A stretch of 64,000 nucleotides of DNA from Thermoplasmata archaeon (GTDB lineage Archaea > Thermoplasmatota > Thermoplasmata > Lutacidiplasmatales > UBA184). Positions 41,703-50,894 of the stretch are shown piece after piece. The translations under genes were made by a program, and so were the position numbers. Below the pieces are notes generated by a model. It was not told where the DNA came from and did no database searches. It saw nothing but the letters and a program-made list of their open reading frames with translations. Where the stretch lies: positions 1-64,000 of the forward strand of contig JAKIWI010000008.1 in the NCBI GenBank assembly GCA_022750115.1. The letters run 5' to 3'. The stretch's first letter is position 1; every line of letters begins with the position of its first letter.

Positions 41703-42699
41703 TCTTCCCGCCTCCCTTCTCCAACATGCGTACGTGGTCGCCGCGGACGGTGACCGGGATCGGAACGACCGCCTCGATCAGCTCCACGGTGATCTCTTCC
41801 TTGGCCTGGTCGATCTTCTTCACGCGGGCCTTCTCGCCCTTGAACGGTCCGGCGATGAGCTCGACGATCGCGCCCTCGACGAATCCTTCGACGGTGATGC
41901 GCGGCAAGAGCAGCGGCTCGACTTCCTTCAGCGTCGTCTCGCCGGCGACGAGGCCGCGGGCCTTTCGGATCCCGTGGAGCATCTCGCGGACGCCCTCGAA
42001 GCTCATCCCCTCGGCGAAGACGTAGCCGCGGAGTCCCGACGGGACCAGGAGAGCGAACACGACGTCGGGCTTCTCCTCGGCGCGCGCGAGGAGGGTGTCG
42101 GCGACCTCCGTCTCGTAACCCCGGGCGCTCTTGATCGCAAGGACCGCCTGACGAGCGGCGCATCCGAGCGTGAGGGTCACGGGCTTGGTGTCGTCGTCCC
42201 ATAGGGCGGAGAGTCGGATCTCGACGCGGTCGCCGTACCGGACGCCGACGGGCGCCGTGATCTGAAACGCCAGCGGGACCGCGGCGGTCGGCGCCATCGG
42301 GACGTTGGTCTTCTCGTGGCGCTTCACGAGCTCCGAGAAGCTCCGCTTGCCCGGCGGGAGCCATTGGACGGGCCACTCGGCACCCTCGCCCGGGTAGGTC
42401 GAAGTGTAGACGACCTCGACGCTCAGGTGGACGGTGCCCGATTCGGTGTGAGCGCTGCTCATCACCGCGGAGAGGGTCGTGATGGTGCCGGCCGTCACCT
42501 CGCGGACGGTGTCGTCGGCCGCCTTCAGGGTCAGGAGTCCGGGGATCTCCTTCTTGACGACGGGCGCCGCCGTCGGCGTGCCCACGACCACCGCGGAGGG
42601 GGTCGACACGGCCGGCGCGGGAGACTTCGGCGCCGACGGGTGGGCGGACTCCTCGCCCGTCAGAAGACCGATGCCCTCGTCGTTGGGGTTGCCGCTCAT
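41692..42699 (-). CDS. spt5: Transcription elongation factor Spt5 (NusG-like) with long N-terminal extension
   Basis: 335 aa from ATG 42699, about twice the usual archaeal length. The C-terminal half is standard Spt5: NGN domain ('AVLAIKSARGYETEVADTLL', 'VFALLVPSGLRGYVFAEGMS') and KOW domain ('EGAIVELIAGPFKGEKARVK'). Residues 1 to about 185 are extra: a Pro/Ala/Ser-rich stretch then a beta-rich domain ('TLKAADDTVREVTAGTITTL', 'GTVHLSVEVVYTSTYPGEGA'). It binds RNA polymerase with Spt4 to aid elongation; the extension's role is unknown. Lies between secE and rpl11. Confidence 0.93.
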   Translation of the reverse strand: MSGNPNDEGIGLLTGEESAHPSAPKSPAPAVSTPSAVVVGTPTAAPVVKKEIPGLLTLKAADDTVREVTAGTITTLSAVMSSAHTESGTVHLSVEVVYTSTYPGEGAEWPVQWLPPGKRSFSELVKRHEKTNVPMAPTAAVPLAFQITAPVGVRYGDRVEIRLSALWDDDTKPVTLTLGCAARQAVLAIKSARGYETEVADTLLARAEEKPDVVFALLVPSGLRGYVFAEGMSFEGVREMLHGIRKARGLVAGETTLKEVEPLLLPRITVEGFVEGAIVELIAGPFKGEKARVKKIDQAKEEITVELIEAVVPIPVTVRGDHVRMLEKGGGKSGG

Positions 42700-42707
42700 C
42701 GGTCGCC

Positions 42708-42959
42708 CTACAGGCCCAGTTGGGAGAGGTAGTTCGCCCACAACCATGGGCCGATCTGCGTGAAGAAAATGTAGATCGTGAACCCGATCGAGCCGATCAG
42801 GACCGCTCCGATCCACGTGACCTCGAGGACGCGGACGTACTCGTCCACCGCGGGCTTGCGCGCCATGCGGAGCACGCGGCCGAACTTCCCGTGGCCCACG
42901 CCGCGCAGCCGGCCGTCAAAGCCGTCCTGCACCCGGCGGGCGCGGTCGAGGAACGCCAT
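42708..42959 (-). CDS. secE: Preprotein translocase subunit SecE (Sec61 gamma)
   Basis: 83 aa. Amphipathic cytoplasmic helix ('RMARKPAVDEYVRVLEVTWI') leading into a single TM 'IGAVLIGSIGFTIYIFFTQI' (about 50-69), the standard archaeal SecE design that clamps SecY. Located 7 nt after ftsZ and 8 nt before spt5 in the conserved archaeal order. Confidence 0.94.
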   Translation of the reverse strand: MAFLDRARRVQDGFDGRLRGVGHGKFGRVLRMARKPAVDEYVRVLEVTWIGAVLIGSIGFTIYIFFTQIGPWLWANYLSQLGL

Positions 42960-42966
42960 GTTTCAC

Positions 42967-44091
42967 CTAGCGGACGACATCGAGCTCGGGCCCGGACTTC
43001 CGGGCGGGCGCTCCGCCGGCCGAGGGGCCCGCGAAAATCTGGGGGGATTTAACTCCGGTGACCACCAGCATGACCCGGATCGTGCTCTGCATTGTCGGGT
43101 CGACGGCGGCACCCCAGATAATCCGCGCTGTCGGGGAGATCGCCTTCTGGACGACCTCGGCCGCCTTCTGGGCCTCGGAGACGGTCATGTCCGGGCCGCC
43201 GGTGACGTTGATGAGGGCCCCGGTCGCCCCGCCGATGTCGACGTGGAGGAGCGGGGAGTTGATCGCCTCGAGGACGGCGTCCTCGGCACGGTTCTCGCTT
43301 TCCGATTCGCCGATGCCGATGAGGGCGACGCCGCCGCCCTTCATGATCGTGCGGAGGTCGTTGAAATCGAGGTTGACGAGCCCTGGCCGCGTGATGATCT
43401 CGGTGATGCCGCGGATCGCCCGGGCCAGCACCGAGTCCGCGACCTTGAACGCCGTTTGGATCGGGAGCCGCGGGACGAGCTCGAGGAGACGGTCGTTGGG
43501 AATCGTGATCACGGTGTCGATCGTCGAGCGGAGCCGCTCGAGTCCCCACATCGCGTTCTCGGCGCGGACGAGCCCTTCGGAGGCGAATGGCAGGGTGCAG
43601 ACCGCGATCGTCAGCGGGTTCCCGCCGTTCGCGTCCTTGGCCGCCTGAGCGACGACCGGCGCCGAACCGGTCCCCGTGCCGCCGCCGAGCCCGAGCGTGA
43701 TGAACACCATGTCCGAGTCCGCGAGCGCCTTCTTGAGATCGTCTTCGGCCTCGCGCGCCGCCTGCTCGCCCACCTGGGGCAGAGCCCCTGCCCCGAGCCC
43801 GCGCGTGAGGCGCCGGCCGAGGAGGATCTTCTTCGGAGCGTGGATGGCGAGTAGGTGCTGCGCGTCGGTGTTGCACGCGATCATGTCGGCGCCCGAGAGT
43901 CCCTCCTCGGCGAGCCGGTTGATCGTGTTGCAGCCGCCGCCGCCGCAGCCGACGACCTTGATGTTGGTCTTCAGCGAGGCGAGGACCGCCTCGAGCTCGG
44001 CGTCGTCGTTCGAGGGAGGGGGCCGACTTTCGGAGGTCCGCTTGGTCTCGCTCGGTAGGTGCGCAAGGATCTCCTGCGCAAGCGGTCGCAT
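42967..44091 (-). CDS. ftsZ: Cell division GTPase FtsZ
   Basis: 374 aa from ATG 44091. GTP site: '[16 protein letters not shown]' (45-60), tubulin signature '[13 protein letters not shown]' (133-145), '[13 protein letters not shown]' and '[13 protein letters not shown]', then the GTPase-activating T7 loop '[12 protein letters not shown]'. Forms the division ring. A TATA element at about 44126-44136 leaves a short leader before ATG 44091, so the track start at 44169 is too far upstream. First gene of ftsZ-secE-spt5-rpl11. Confidence 0.96.
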   Translation of the reverse strand: MRPLAQEILAHLPSETKRTSESRPPPSNDDAELEAVLASLKTNIKVVGCGGGGCNTINRLAEEGLSGADMIACNTDAQHLLAIHAPKKILLGRRLTRGLGAGALPQVGEQAAREAEDDLKKALADSDMVFITLGLGGGTGTGSAPVVAQAAKDANGGNPLTIAVCTLPFASEGLVRAENAMWGLERLRSTIDTVITIPNDRLLELVPRLPIQTAFKVADSVLARAIRGITEIITRPGLVNLDFNDLRTIMKGGGVALIGIGESESENRAEDAVLEAINSPLLHVDIGGATGALINVTGGPDMTVSEAQKAAEVVQKAISPTARIIWGAAVDPTMQSTIRVMLVVTGVKSPQIFAGPSAGGAPARKSGPELDVVR

Positions 44092-44125
44092 CTGAAGCGT
44101 CCTCGGCGGAGCGAGCGGTGGTCCC

Positions 44126-44136
44126 ATTAAAAGCAT
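44126..44136. promoter_or_regulatory. Shared AT-rich promoter block, ftsZ operon and mptE-like gene
   Basis: CATTAAAAGC between two divergent genes. Read on the minus strand (GCTTTTAATG) it is about 40 nt before ftsZ ATG 44091; on the plus strand about 38 nt before ATG 44169. No other AT-rich box lies in the 77-bp gap. Confidence 0.55.
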
Positions 44137-44168
44137 TGGTGGTGGGTTGGCGGCCGTAAGGGTGACCA

Positions 44169-44912
44169 ATGCAGTACGCGCGATGGGCCCCGCAGTACGC
44201 CCGCATCGCGGAGGCGTTCGGGTTCGACCTCGCGCGGGAAGCGGCCGCCGCCGACCGCTTGCGATCGCTCCTCCCCCCTCCCGCCCTGGAGCGACCGCTC
44301 GAACGGTGCGCCGAGCGGATCATCGGCCGAGAAGCGGTCGTCGTCGGCCTTGCCCCCGAGGCCGGGGCCCCCCCGCTCCACCTCCTCGCTCCGACCCAAC
44401 TACCGCGGGTCGTCCTCGCCGCCGACGGGGCGACGGCCCGATGTCTCGCGGGCGGGATCGTGCCGGACCTGGTCGTGACGGACCTGGACGGACCGGTCGC
44501 CTCCGAGGTGAACGCGAACGTTCGAGGGGCTCTCACCGTCGTCCACGCCCACGCCGACAACGTCGAGGCCATGGAGCGGTGGGTCCCCGAGTTCTCCGGG
44601 GCGCTCGCGGGGTCGTGGGCGGGTCCGCCGACCCCCGCCCTCCTGGACGCGGGCGGGTTCACGGACGGGGAACGCGCCGCCTTCCTCGCGGCCCACGTCG
44701 GGGCGACTCGGGTGCTGCTGTGGGGATTCGACTTCGACCGCCCAGACGGAGAGTCGGTCGAGGAGCGCGAGACGAAGCGTCGAAAGCTCGCCTTCGCACG
44801 ACAGGACCTGCTGCTGCTGGTCTCGGGAGGCGGTCCGCCGATCGACGAGTGGCGGCGGGACGGCAGCCTACGTCCGTTTCAGGCGGAGACGGCCGAAAGG
44901 TCGACCCAGTAG
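44169..44912 (+). CDS. 6-hydroxymethyl-7,8-dihydropterin pyrophosphokinase MptE-like (DUF115)
   Basis: 247 aa. DUF115 hallmarks: '[20 protein letters not shown]', 'LVVTDLDGP' (metal-binding Asp), '[16 protein letters not shown]' and '[13 protein letters not shown]'. Archaeal members activate 6-hydroxymethyldihydropterin for tetrahydrofolate or methanopterin synthesis. Divergent from ftsZ; its end overlaps the convergent membrane protein by 34 nt. Confidence 0.88.
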   Translation: MQYARWAPQYARIAEAFGFDLAREAAAADRLRSLLPPPALERPLERCAERIIGREAVVVGLAPEAGAPPLHLLAPTQLPRVVLAADGATARCLAGGIVPDLVVTDLDGPVASEVNANVRGALTVVHAHADNVEAMERWVPEFSGALAGSWAGPPTPALLDAGGFTDGERAAFLAAHVGATRVLLWGFDFDRPDGESVEERETKRRKLAFARQDLLLLVSGGGPPIDEWRRDGSLRPFQAETAERSTQ

Positions 44913-46666
44913 GCCGACGTCCCGCCGTTCTCGTAGACGACGACGAACGGCGGTCCTTCCAACCAGGAGGCGGCGGTCGCGTTCAGCGGCACGGCCGGCT
45001 CGCTCGGGTCGAGAGCGATCCCCGTGGTGCGCATCGTCCCGTCGACGATGACGAGCGAGATCGGGTCGACGAACGGGTCGTGCGGGGCGGGAGAGGACCG
45101 TAACTCGCCGAGGGCGACGCTGAGATTCTTCCCGTCGAAGAGCCCGGGCGTCGATTGCCATGTCGCCGGATTCCCGTCGAAGCCGAACACCATCGAACTG
45201 AGTCGGTGATCGCTCGCGATCGCCGCGGTGTTCGGAACGGCCATCCCCGTCCACATCCAGACCGCGACGTCGCCGTTCGTCAGGCCTTCTTGGAATCCGC
45301 CCAACACCGCCGGCGGTGGGTAGGCGATCGCGGCGTTCGCCCCGAGGAAGATGACGACCGCAAGACCGGCCGCAATCGCCGCCGGACGGCCACGTCGGTC
45401 GCCCACCAATCCGACGAGCCGGCCGAGGCTGATCGCTGCGAGGAGTCCCAGCGGGAGGACGAGGTACTCGGCGTGGCGGGCGGGGGAGATCGTCGAGAAT
45501 CCGGCCGCGAGGGCGACGAGCGCGGAGAGTCCGACGGCGAGCGTCCACAGGAGGGAAAGCGGCCCCAGTCGCGAGAATCCGAGGAGCCGCCGGGAACTGG
45601 TTGTGAAGACGATGGCGATCAGCAGCGGCGAAAAGAACAACAACGCGAGCGGATTCGTCACCTGCGAAGTTCCGGGCAGGGGCCGGAAGATCAGGATCGC
45701 CAGTCCGCCGTAGATCCCGATCAGGAGGATCGCCGCGTCCCGGATCACCGAACGGTCGCTCGGGAATTTCACGTGGAACGTCGGTCGGGGGACGTGACGG
45801 CGTCGGAACGCCACCAAGAGTCCGAGGAAGGCGATCCCTCCGAACGTCCCCGCCACGACGAGGGCGGGCGACAGCGTGTGATGCGGAATGGCGGTGGCGA
45901 CGATCTTCTGGAACGCGTTGCCGTTGTAGTACCAGAAGGCGAACGCCGTCCCGAGGAATCCCGCCAGGAACACGAACTCTCGAACCGGGAAGCGCAGGGA
46001 CCATCGGCGCGGCCAGACGAACTCCGTAAGGACGACGAGGCCGAGCGCGCTGACGACGAAGAAATAGCTGGAGAGGTGGTGCGTGATGACGAGCCCGGCC
46101 GCCGAGACCGTCAGTGGCACGTACCACCGAGCGTCCCGCCGGCTTTCGACGAACATCCACAGCATCCCAACGACCAGGAAGTCGCCGAGCGCGAGCGGAG
46201 CCGGGTGGGCGACCGAGAACATCCTCGGCATGAAGACGCTCGACAACGCGGCGCCGAGGATCGCGATCCGGTCGTTCGGGACCAGCCGCCGGAACAGCAG
46301 GAACAGCGGAAGGATTGCCAGGGCGCCGAGGACCGGGGCGACGACCTGCAGGGCCGTCAGGACGTCGGTGCCCGTGGCCCCGGCCGCCGCCGCCGAGACC
46401 TCGAAGAGACCGGGGAACTGCGGGTAGGCGACCCCCCACCCGGCGTAGCTCATCGTACTCGGCAGGTGGCCGCTCGAGAGCAGCGTCGCCGTGAGCGTGT
46501 AGTATTCTCCGGTGTCACTCCCGAAGATCGGGAACGCGAGCAGCGGTTCGAGCGCGACGAAGACGACGAGCAGGATTGCCGAGCCGAGCCATGCGAGGTC
46601 GGCGCGCTCCATCCAAACCCGAGGGCCGGCGGACCGGCGCCTTCGCTTCGCCGAGCCCCGGACCAC
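44879..46666 (-). CDS. Multi-TM GT39/GT83-like glycosyltransferase or surface protein
   Basis: 595 aa, 10 or more TM helices followed by a soluble extracellular end. The loop after TM1, 'DTGEYYTLTATLLSSGHLP', holds the D-x-x-x-Y pattern of GT-C enzymes that use lipid-linked sugars; the C-terminal 130 residues ('AASWLEGPPFVVVYENGGTS') are outside. Likely acts in N-glycan or lipid-glycan assembly at the outer face. Start ATG 46666 is likely; ATG 46612 ('MERADLAWLG') is an alternative. Confidence 0.75.
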   Translation of the reverse strand: MVRGSAKRRRRSAGPRVWMERADLAWLGSAILLVVFVALEPLLAFPIFGSDTGEYYTLTATLLSSGHLPSTMSYAGWGVAYPQFPGLFEVSAAAAGATGTDVLTALQVVAPVLGALAILPLFLLFRRLVPNDRIAILGAALSSVFMPRMFSVAHPAPLALGDFLVVGMLWMFVESRRDARWYVPLTVSAAGLVITHHLSSYFFVVSALGLVVLTEFVWPRRWSLRFPVREFVFLAGFLGTAFAFWYYNGNAFQKIVATAIPHHTLSPALVVAGTFGGIAFLGLLVAFRRRHVPRPTFHVKFPSDRSVIRDAAILLIGIYGGLAILIFRPLPGTSQVTNPLALLFFSPLLIAIVFTTSSRRLLGFSRLGPLSLLWTLAVGLSALVALAAGFSTISPARHAEYLVLPLGLLAAISLGRLVGLVGDRRGRPAAIAAGLAVVIFLGANAAIAYPPPAVLGGFQEGLTNGDVAVWMWTGMAVPNTAAIASDHRLSSMVFGFDGNPATWQSTPGLFDGKNLSVALGELRSSPAPHDPFVDPISLVIVDGTMRTTGIALDPSEPAVPLNATAASWLEGPPFVVVYENGGTSAYWVDLSAVSA

Positions 46667-46742
46667 GGATTATGGTCGCGTTCCACGTCGAGCCGCCCGG
46701 CCGACGGACGTTCTTTGCCATACCCATAAATAGGGGGGGCTG

Positions 46743-47183
46743 ATGGGGCCGAATTCGAGGCCTCGACCGGTGGCGTCCAAGCGGAAACCGATGCGCAGCT
46801 CCGCCGCCCGGCCGAAGCCGAAGAGTCCGCCTCGCCCAGCCCCCGCGAAACACGCGAAAGCCCCCGCCAAGCCCCCGAAGAAGCCGGCTCCGAAAGCGAC
46901 TCCCAAGGCTCCCGCCAAGCCCGCGGCCAAAGCGCCCGCAAAGCCCCCCGTTAAGCCGTCGGGAAAGAAGCCCGCACCCGCCCCGGTGGAGCCGCCGACG
47001 GCGATTCCATTGCGCGGGGATGGCCGACGCCACCTCCTTTCGCTCTCGTTCCTCCGGGACGGTGACGAGTTCCTCGCGCGGCTCGAGACCGACGCCGGCC
47101 AGATCACCGAGTTGAAGAACCGGTCCCTCGACCAGCTCCTGACGCTCGTCGCGGGCGAGCTCGAAGACCTTCTCGAAAAGTAG
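46743..47183 (+). CDS. Histone H1-like Lys/Ala/Pro-tailed protein
   Basis: 146 aa in the track. Residues about 15-85 are repeats of K-A-P / A-K-P type ('KAPAKPPKKPAPKATPKAPA'), as in eukaryotic H1 and bacterial HU tails. The last about 60 residues form a small domain ('LLSLSFLRDGDEFLARLETD', 'RSLDQLLTLVAGELEDLLEK'). Probably DNA- or RNA-binding through the tail. A TATA block 'cataaata' centred near 46725 is shared with the divergent GT-C gene and fits a start nearer GTG 46770 or ATG 46791. Confidence 0.68.
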   Translation: MGPNSRPRPVASKRKPMRSSAARPKPKSPPRPAPAKHAKAPAKPPKKPAPKATPKAPAKPAAKAPAKPPVKPSGKKPAPAPVEPPTAIPLRGDGRRHLLSLSFLRDGDEFLARLETDAGQITELKNRSLDQLLTLVAGELEDLLEK

Positions 47184-47190
47184 CGCCGGC

Positions 47191-47754
47191 TCAGCCGGTC
47201 GTCTCGAACCGGTCGAAGAACCCGCGGCCGACCAGGTACTGGGCGCTGTGCCCCGCGTTGTCCGAGAGTTCGACGAGCTCGGTCGCCTCGAACCCGAGCA
47301 GACCTCCCGGGTATCGGTGGACGATCCGCGTGGAGAGCGTCGGAGGGGCCGGCCATCGGCGGCGCCGACCGAGCCGGTCGGTGATGACGACGCCCTCCGT
47401 CGAGAAGGTCGCCCCCTTGGGAGCGCGGAGAATCGTGACGAAGGCGCCGACGGCGCCGAGGAACAGCGTGACGATCAAGAGCCAGGCGTAGACGGTCGAA
47501 TTGTGGGCGACTCCCGGCGCCGGGGAGGTCGCCGCGAGCGCCGCGAACAGGATGAAGATGAAGACCAGCGCGGTACCGAACATCACGTAGAGTCGGTACG
47601 CCCGGCCACTCCCGGCGTGGTTGGGCTCGAAGTCGCCGTGGGCACCGATGTCGGCGTCCCAGAACCTTCGACCGGCTTCGTCGGGATCGGTCGCCTTGCG
47701 GGGGAGGCCCTCGGCGGGCTTACGGGCGATCCGGACCGGGCGGGGGCTGGCCAT
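47191..47754 (-). CDS. Two-TM membrane protein with PH-like tail
   Basis: 187 aa. TM1 '[20 protein letters not shown]' (about 56-75), TM2 '[20 protein letters not shown]' (about 88-107), then a cytoplasmic beta-rich domain '[20 protein letters not shown]' and '[17 protein letters not shown]'. Same design as the island proteins at 29831, 32093 and 32655, but located in core DNA. Role unknown. Confidence 0.65.
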   Translation of the reverse strand: MASPRPVRIARKPAEGLPRKATDPDEAGRRFWDADIGAHGDFEPNHAGSGRAYRLYVMFGTALVFIFILFAALAATSPAPGVAHNSTVYAWLLIVTLFLGAVGAFVTILRAPKGATFSTEGVVITDRLGRRRRWPAPPTLSTRIVHRYPGGLLGFEATELVELSDNAGHSAQYLVGRGFFDRFETTG

Positions 47755-47819
47755 CCAGTCGAGTTCTAGGGCAGCGGTGGCCCGATAAACTTGACGACGG
47801 AGTCCGCCTTCGGGGCCCC

Positions 47820-48230
47820 GTGACGAGTGCGACCGAGTACCTGTGGTTCGAGACGAAGACCGAGCGAGCGTTCGTGCGGATCACGGACCGGGTCCGCGAG
47901 GTCGTGCGGAAGAGCGGCGTCCGCGAGGGGATGGTGCTCGTCTCCGCGATGCACATCACGGCGGCCGTCTACGTGAACGACAACGAGTCCGGTCTGATCT
48001 CGGACATCGAGGCGTGGGCCGACCGACTCGCCCCGCCCGGCGACTACGCGCACCACCGTACGGGCGAGTCGAACGGTGACGCCCACCTGAAGAATCTCCT
48101 GCTCGGTCACCAGGTCATTCTTCCGATCACGAAGGGCGACCTCGACCTCGGCCCCTGGGAGCAGGTGTTCTACGCGGAATTCGACGGGCGGCGACGGAAG
48201 CGCGTCGTGGTCAAGGTCCTCGGCGAGTGA
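47820..48230 (+). CDS. YjbQ/UPF0047-family protein (secondary thiamine-phosphate synthase-like)
   Basis: 136 aa from GTG 47820. '[20 protein letters not shown]', '[20 protein letters not shown]', and '[20 protein letters not shown]' carry the conserved His, Asn and Glu of this family, some members of which show weak thiamine-phosphate synthase activity. A TATA-like 'gataaact' lies about 33 nt upstream. Given the thiamine importer at 10-13.7 kb, a thiamine link is possible but not proven. Confidence 0.88.
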   Translation: MTSATEYLWFETKTERAFVRITDRVREVVRKSGVREGMVLVSAMHITAAVYVNDNESGLISDIEAWADRLAPPGDYAHHRTGESNGDAHLKNLLLGHQVILPITKGDLDLGPWEQVFYAEFDGRRRKRVVVKVLGE

Positions 48231-48251
48231 ATCCGAGCCGGCGGGGGCGGT

Positions 48252-50834
48252 CTACCGGGCGAGGCGGCGTCGGTAGACGACGACGGCCACGAGCGCCATC
48301 AGCACGATCGCTCCGGCCGCGAGAAGACCGAGTTCGGTGGCGGTAAGACCCCCTCCCGAGTTCGATGTTGCGGCGGAGGGAGGGCACGAAAGCGTTGGCA
48401 GCTGTACCGATAGCGGTGCCGTGATCGTGGTCCCGTTCGCGTCGACCACGGTCACGATCGGCCCGAACGTCCCCGAGACCGCAGCGTAGGTGTGGTTCGA
48501 CACCGGCCCATGCTGCACGGGCGCGCCGTCTCCGAAGGTCCAGGTCTCGGTATCGGCGCCGACCCCGCCGGAGGCGTTGGCGGTCAGCCGGACTTGCGTG
48601 CTCCGGGGGTGGCACTGTTGCACGCCCACGATCGCGAACGGATGCGCTGCCAGCGGCGGCGGCGGTGGGGTCGGTGCGACCGAGGTGGTGGCGACGACGA
48701 CGGAGGTCGTGACGACGACGCCGAACCCGTCGCTCACGGTCGCGTTCGCGGTGAAGTTCCCCGCGAGCAGGTAGGTGTGATTCACGATCGGCCCGGACGC
48801 GGCCGCCGACGCGTCCCCGAACGACCATTGGACGTTGTACGGGGCGAGCCCCCCGAAGGGGATGGCCGTGAGTTGCGTCGTGAACGGGGCCGGTCCGTAT
48901 CCCGGGGAGGCCATCGCCCCAACCGTGAGGAGAGGGAGGACGTGGATCGAGACGTTGGCGACCGCGTACGCTCCGCCGGATTCGGAGAGATTGAGGACGA
49001 CGGCGAACCATCCCCCGACGGCGAAGGTGTGGAGAATGGCCGCACCCGAGCCGCCGGAATGGTCGCCGAAGTCCCAGGTCCAATTGTAGGGAGCTCCGCT
49101 TCCGTTCACCTGGCTCCCGTTGAAGCGGACCGAGAGCGGCGCCTCGCCGAAGACGGTCGAACTGTGGATGAACGCCCGAAGGACCGGAGGTGGTCTCGTG
49201 GTCAGGACCGTGACATTCAGGTGTCGGACGACTCCGGCGGAGTCGGTGACCGTAAGTCGGCCGCTGTGATTGCCCGGGACCTGGAACGTGTGGAGGACGG
49301 TCGCCGCGGAGGAGGTTCCTCCGTCGTCGAACGACCACGCGAACGTGTACGGGAGCATTCCGCCCGTGGCGTTCCCTCGGAAGAGACCCGTCGCCGGCGC
49401 GGTGGTCGCGTTCGGGATCGAGCCGTTTGCCGCGATGGCGAAGGGGAGGCCGTAGGCGTAGAGGTGACCGCCGCCGGAGTCCCCGACCGGCACGAAGAGC
49501 CGGCCGTTCGCGACGACGGATTCCCCGTCGATGGTGGCCCCCGGGGGCGTGGCGTTCCACAGGGGCTTGCCGCTCGCGGCGTCGAGGGCGTACTCGGTCG
49601 CCCCCGCGCCGACGTAGACCAGCCCGTTCGCGGTCGTGAGCGAGGGGTAGATGATGCCCCCCGCGAGGTTCGTTTGCCACTTCACCGAACCGTTCGAGGG
49701 GAACACGGCGTACACGACCCCATACAGCCCGGCCAAGTAGAGGGTCGTTCCGTCGAACGCCCCTCCGGAGAAACCGCCGCCGGTATTGAGGGACCAGGCC
49801 GGGGACCAGTTGGTCGCGGTGACGTTCGAGCGATTGAACGCGTAGGCGACCCCGTTCTTGTTCGTGGCCACGACCAACGGCGGTCCGGTGGAGGGCGTGA
49901 CGAGCGTCGCCGTGGACCCAAAGTCGGAGTCGGATCCGACCACGTTCGGGACCTGCCAGTACCCCCGGACGCTGAGGTCGGTCGCGTTGAGGGCGACCAT
50001 CGATTCCGAGTACTTCTGGGCCGTACCCGGGTCGTTGCCGGTCGTCACCCACAGCGTGTTGGTCAACGGGTCGGCCGTCGCCGTCGTCCAGATCGAGGTG
50101 CCGACATGACCGGGCGCCACGGCGTGCCACGTATGGTTCGCCGTGTGGTTGCCCGTGAGGTTGACCTGGAGGAGCGACCCTGGGATCAACGGGCTGTCGA
50201 AGCAACTCGCGGTCCCGATGTAGAGCGAGTGGCCGAAGACGAGCGCGCTCGCCCAGTCGTAGTAGCCGTTCACTCCCGCCCCGGCGAGGAACGACCAGTC
50301 GACCGAGCCGTTCGAGGCGTTCAGCGCGACCCAGGTTCCGTTCGGAGCGCCCAGGTACAGACTACCGTTGGAGTACGCGGGCGTGGAGTCGATCCCTCCG
50401 ACCGAGCAACTGGTCGTCGTGTTGAGGTAGCTCGCCCACCGTTGGGTGCCGTTCGACGCCTCCACCGCGTACTCGTACGCCGCCCACGAACCGACGTACA
50501 CGGTCCCGTTCACGACGATCGGGGCGCTGCTGAGGCTCCCGTTCGAGGCGAAGCTCCAGACTTGGGTGAGGTTCGATACGTTGCTCGGAGCGATCGTGCG
50601 CTCCCACGGATTCGACCCGGTATGGGTCGGTCCGCCCATGTATTGGGCCCAGTTGACGGGGCCCGCGGCCACCGATGGGCGGGCAGGTGGAGGGCGGAGC
50701 GCCGTCGAGTGCCCCGGAAGCGCTGTCGGGTGGGGGAGTCCAGCGCGGACGCCGCCAGTCCCGGGAACGAGGGTCGCGAGAAGGACGACGGCGACCAGCG
50801 CCGCCGTGAGCGCGTGCGATGTTGGGCCCCGCAC
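48252..50834 (-). CDS. Secreted PQQ-like beta-propeller plus PKD-domain surface protein
   Basis: 860 aa. Signal peptide 'ALTAALVAVVLLATLVPGTG', then a PQQ-type propeller (about 60-460; blades such as 'VWSFASNGSLSSAPIVVNGT' and 'LYLGAPNGTWVALNASNGSV'), then about four PKD-like domains ('YTFAWSFDDGGTSSAATVLH', 'YNWTWDFGDHSGG', 'YNVQWSFGDASAA', 'TETWTFGDGAPVQHG'), and a C-terminal TM anchor with 'YRRRLAR'. More than 30 N-x-S/T sites. Likely a cell-surface adhesin or receptor. Confidence 0.88.
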   Translation of the reverse strand: MRGPTSHALTAALVAVVLLATLVPGTGGVRAGLPHPTALPGHSTALRPPPARPSVAAGPVNWAQYMGGPTHTGSNPWERTIAPSNVSNLTQVWSFASNGSLSSAPIVVNGTVYVGSWAAYEYAVEASNGTQRWASYLNTTTSCSVGGIDSTPAYSNGSLYLGAPNGTWVALNASNGSVDWSFLAGAGVNGYYDWASALVFGHSLYIGTASCFDSPLIPGSLLQVNLTGNHTANHTWHAVAPGHVGTSIWTTATADPLTNTLWVTTGNDPGTAQKYSESMVALNATDLSVRGYWQVPNVVGSDSDFGSTATLVTPSTGPPLVVATNKNGVAYAFNRSNVTATNWSPAWSLNTGGGFSGGAFDGTTLYLAGLYGVVYAVFPSNGSVKWQTNLAGGIIYPSLTTANGLVYVGAGATEYALDAASGKPLWNATPPGATIDGESVVANGRLFVPVGDSGGGHLYAYGLPFAIAANGSIPNATTAPATGLFRGNATGGMLPYTFAWSFDDGGTSSAATVLHTFQVPGNHSGRLTVTDSAGVVRHLNVTVLTTRPPPVLRAFIHSSTVFGEAPLSVRFNGSQVNGSGAPYNWTWDFGDHSGGSGAAILHTFAVGGWFAVVLNLSESGGAYAVANVSIHVLPLLTVGAMASPGYGPAPFTTQLTAIPFGGLAPYNVQWSFGDASAAASGPIVNHTYLLAGNFTANATVSDGFGVVVTTSVVVATTSVAPTPPPPPLAAHPFAIVGVQQCHPRSTQVRLTANASGGVGADTETWTFGDGAPVQHGPVSNHTYAAVSGTFGPIVTVVDANGTTITAPLSVQLPTLSCPPSAATSNSGGGLTATELGLLAAGAIVLMALVAVVVYRRRLAR

Positions 50835-50894
50835 GGGAGGGGGACACGGAGCCGTGGGATGAAGCAGCCGGGCGCCCCGGTGTCTCGGCCCTGC

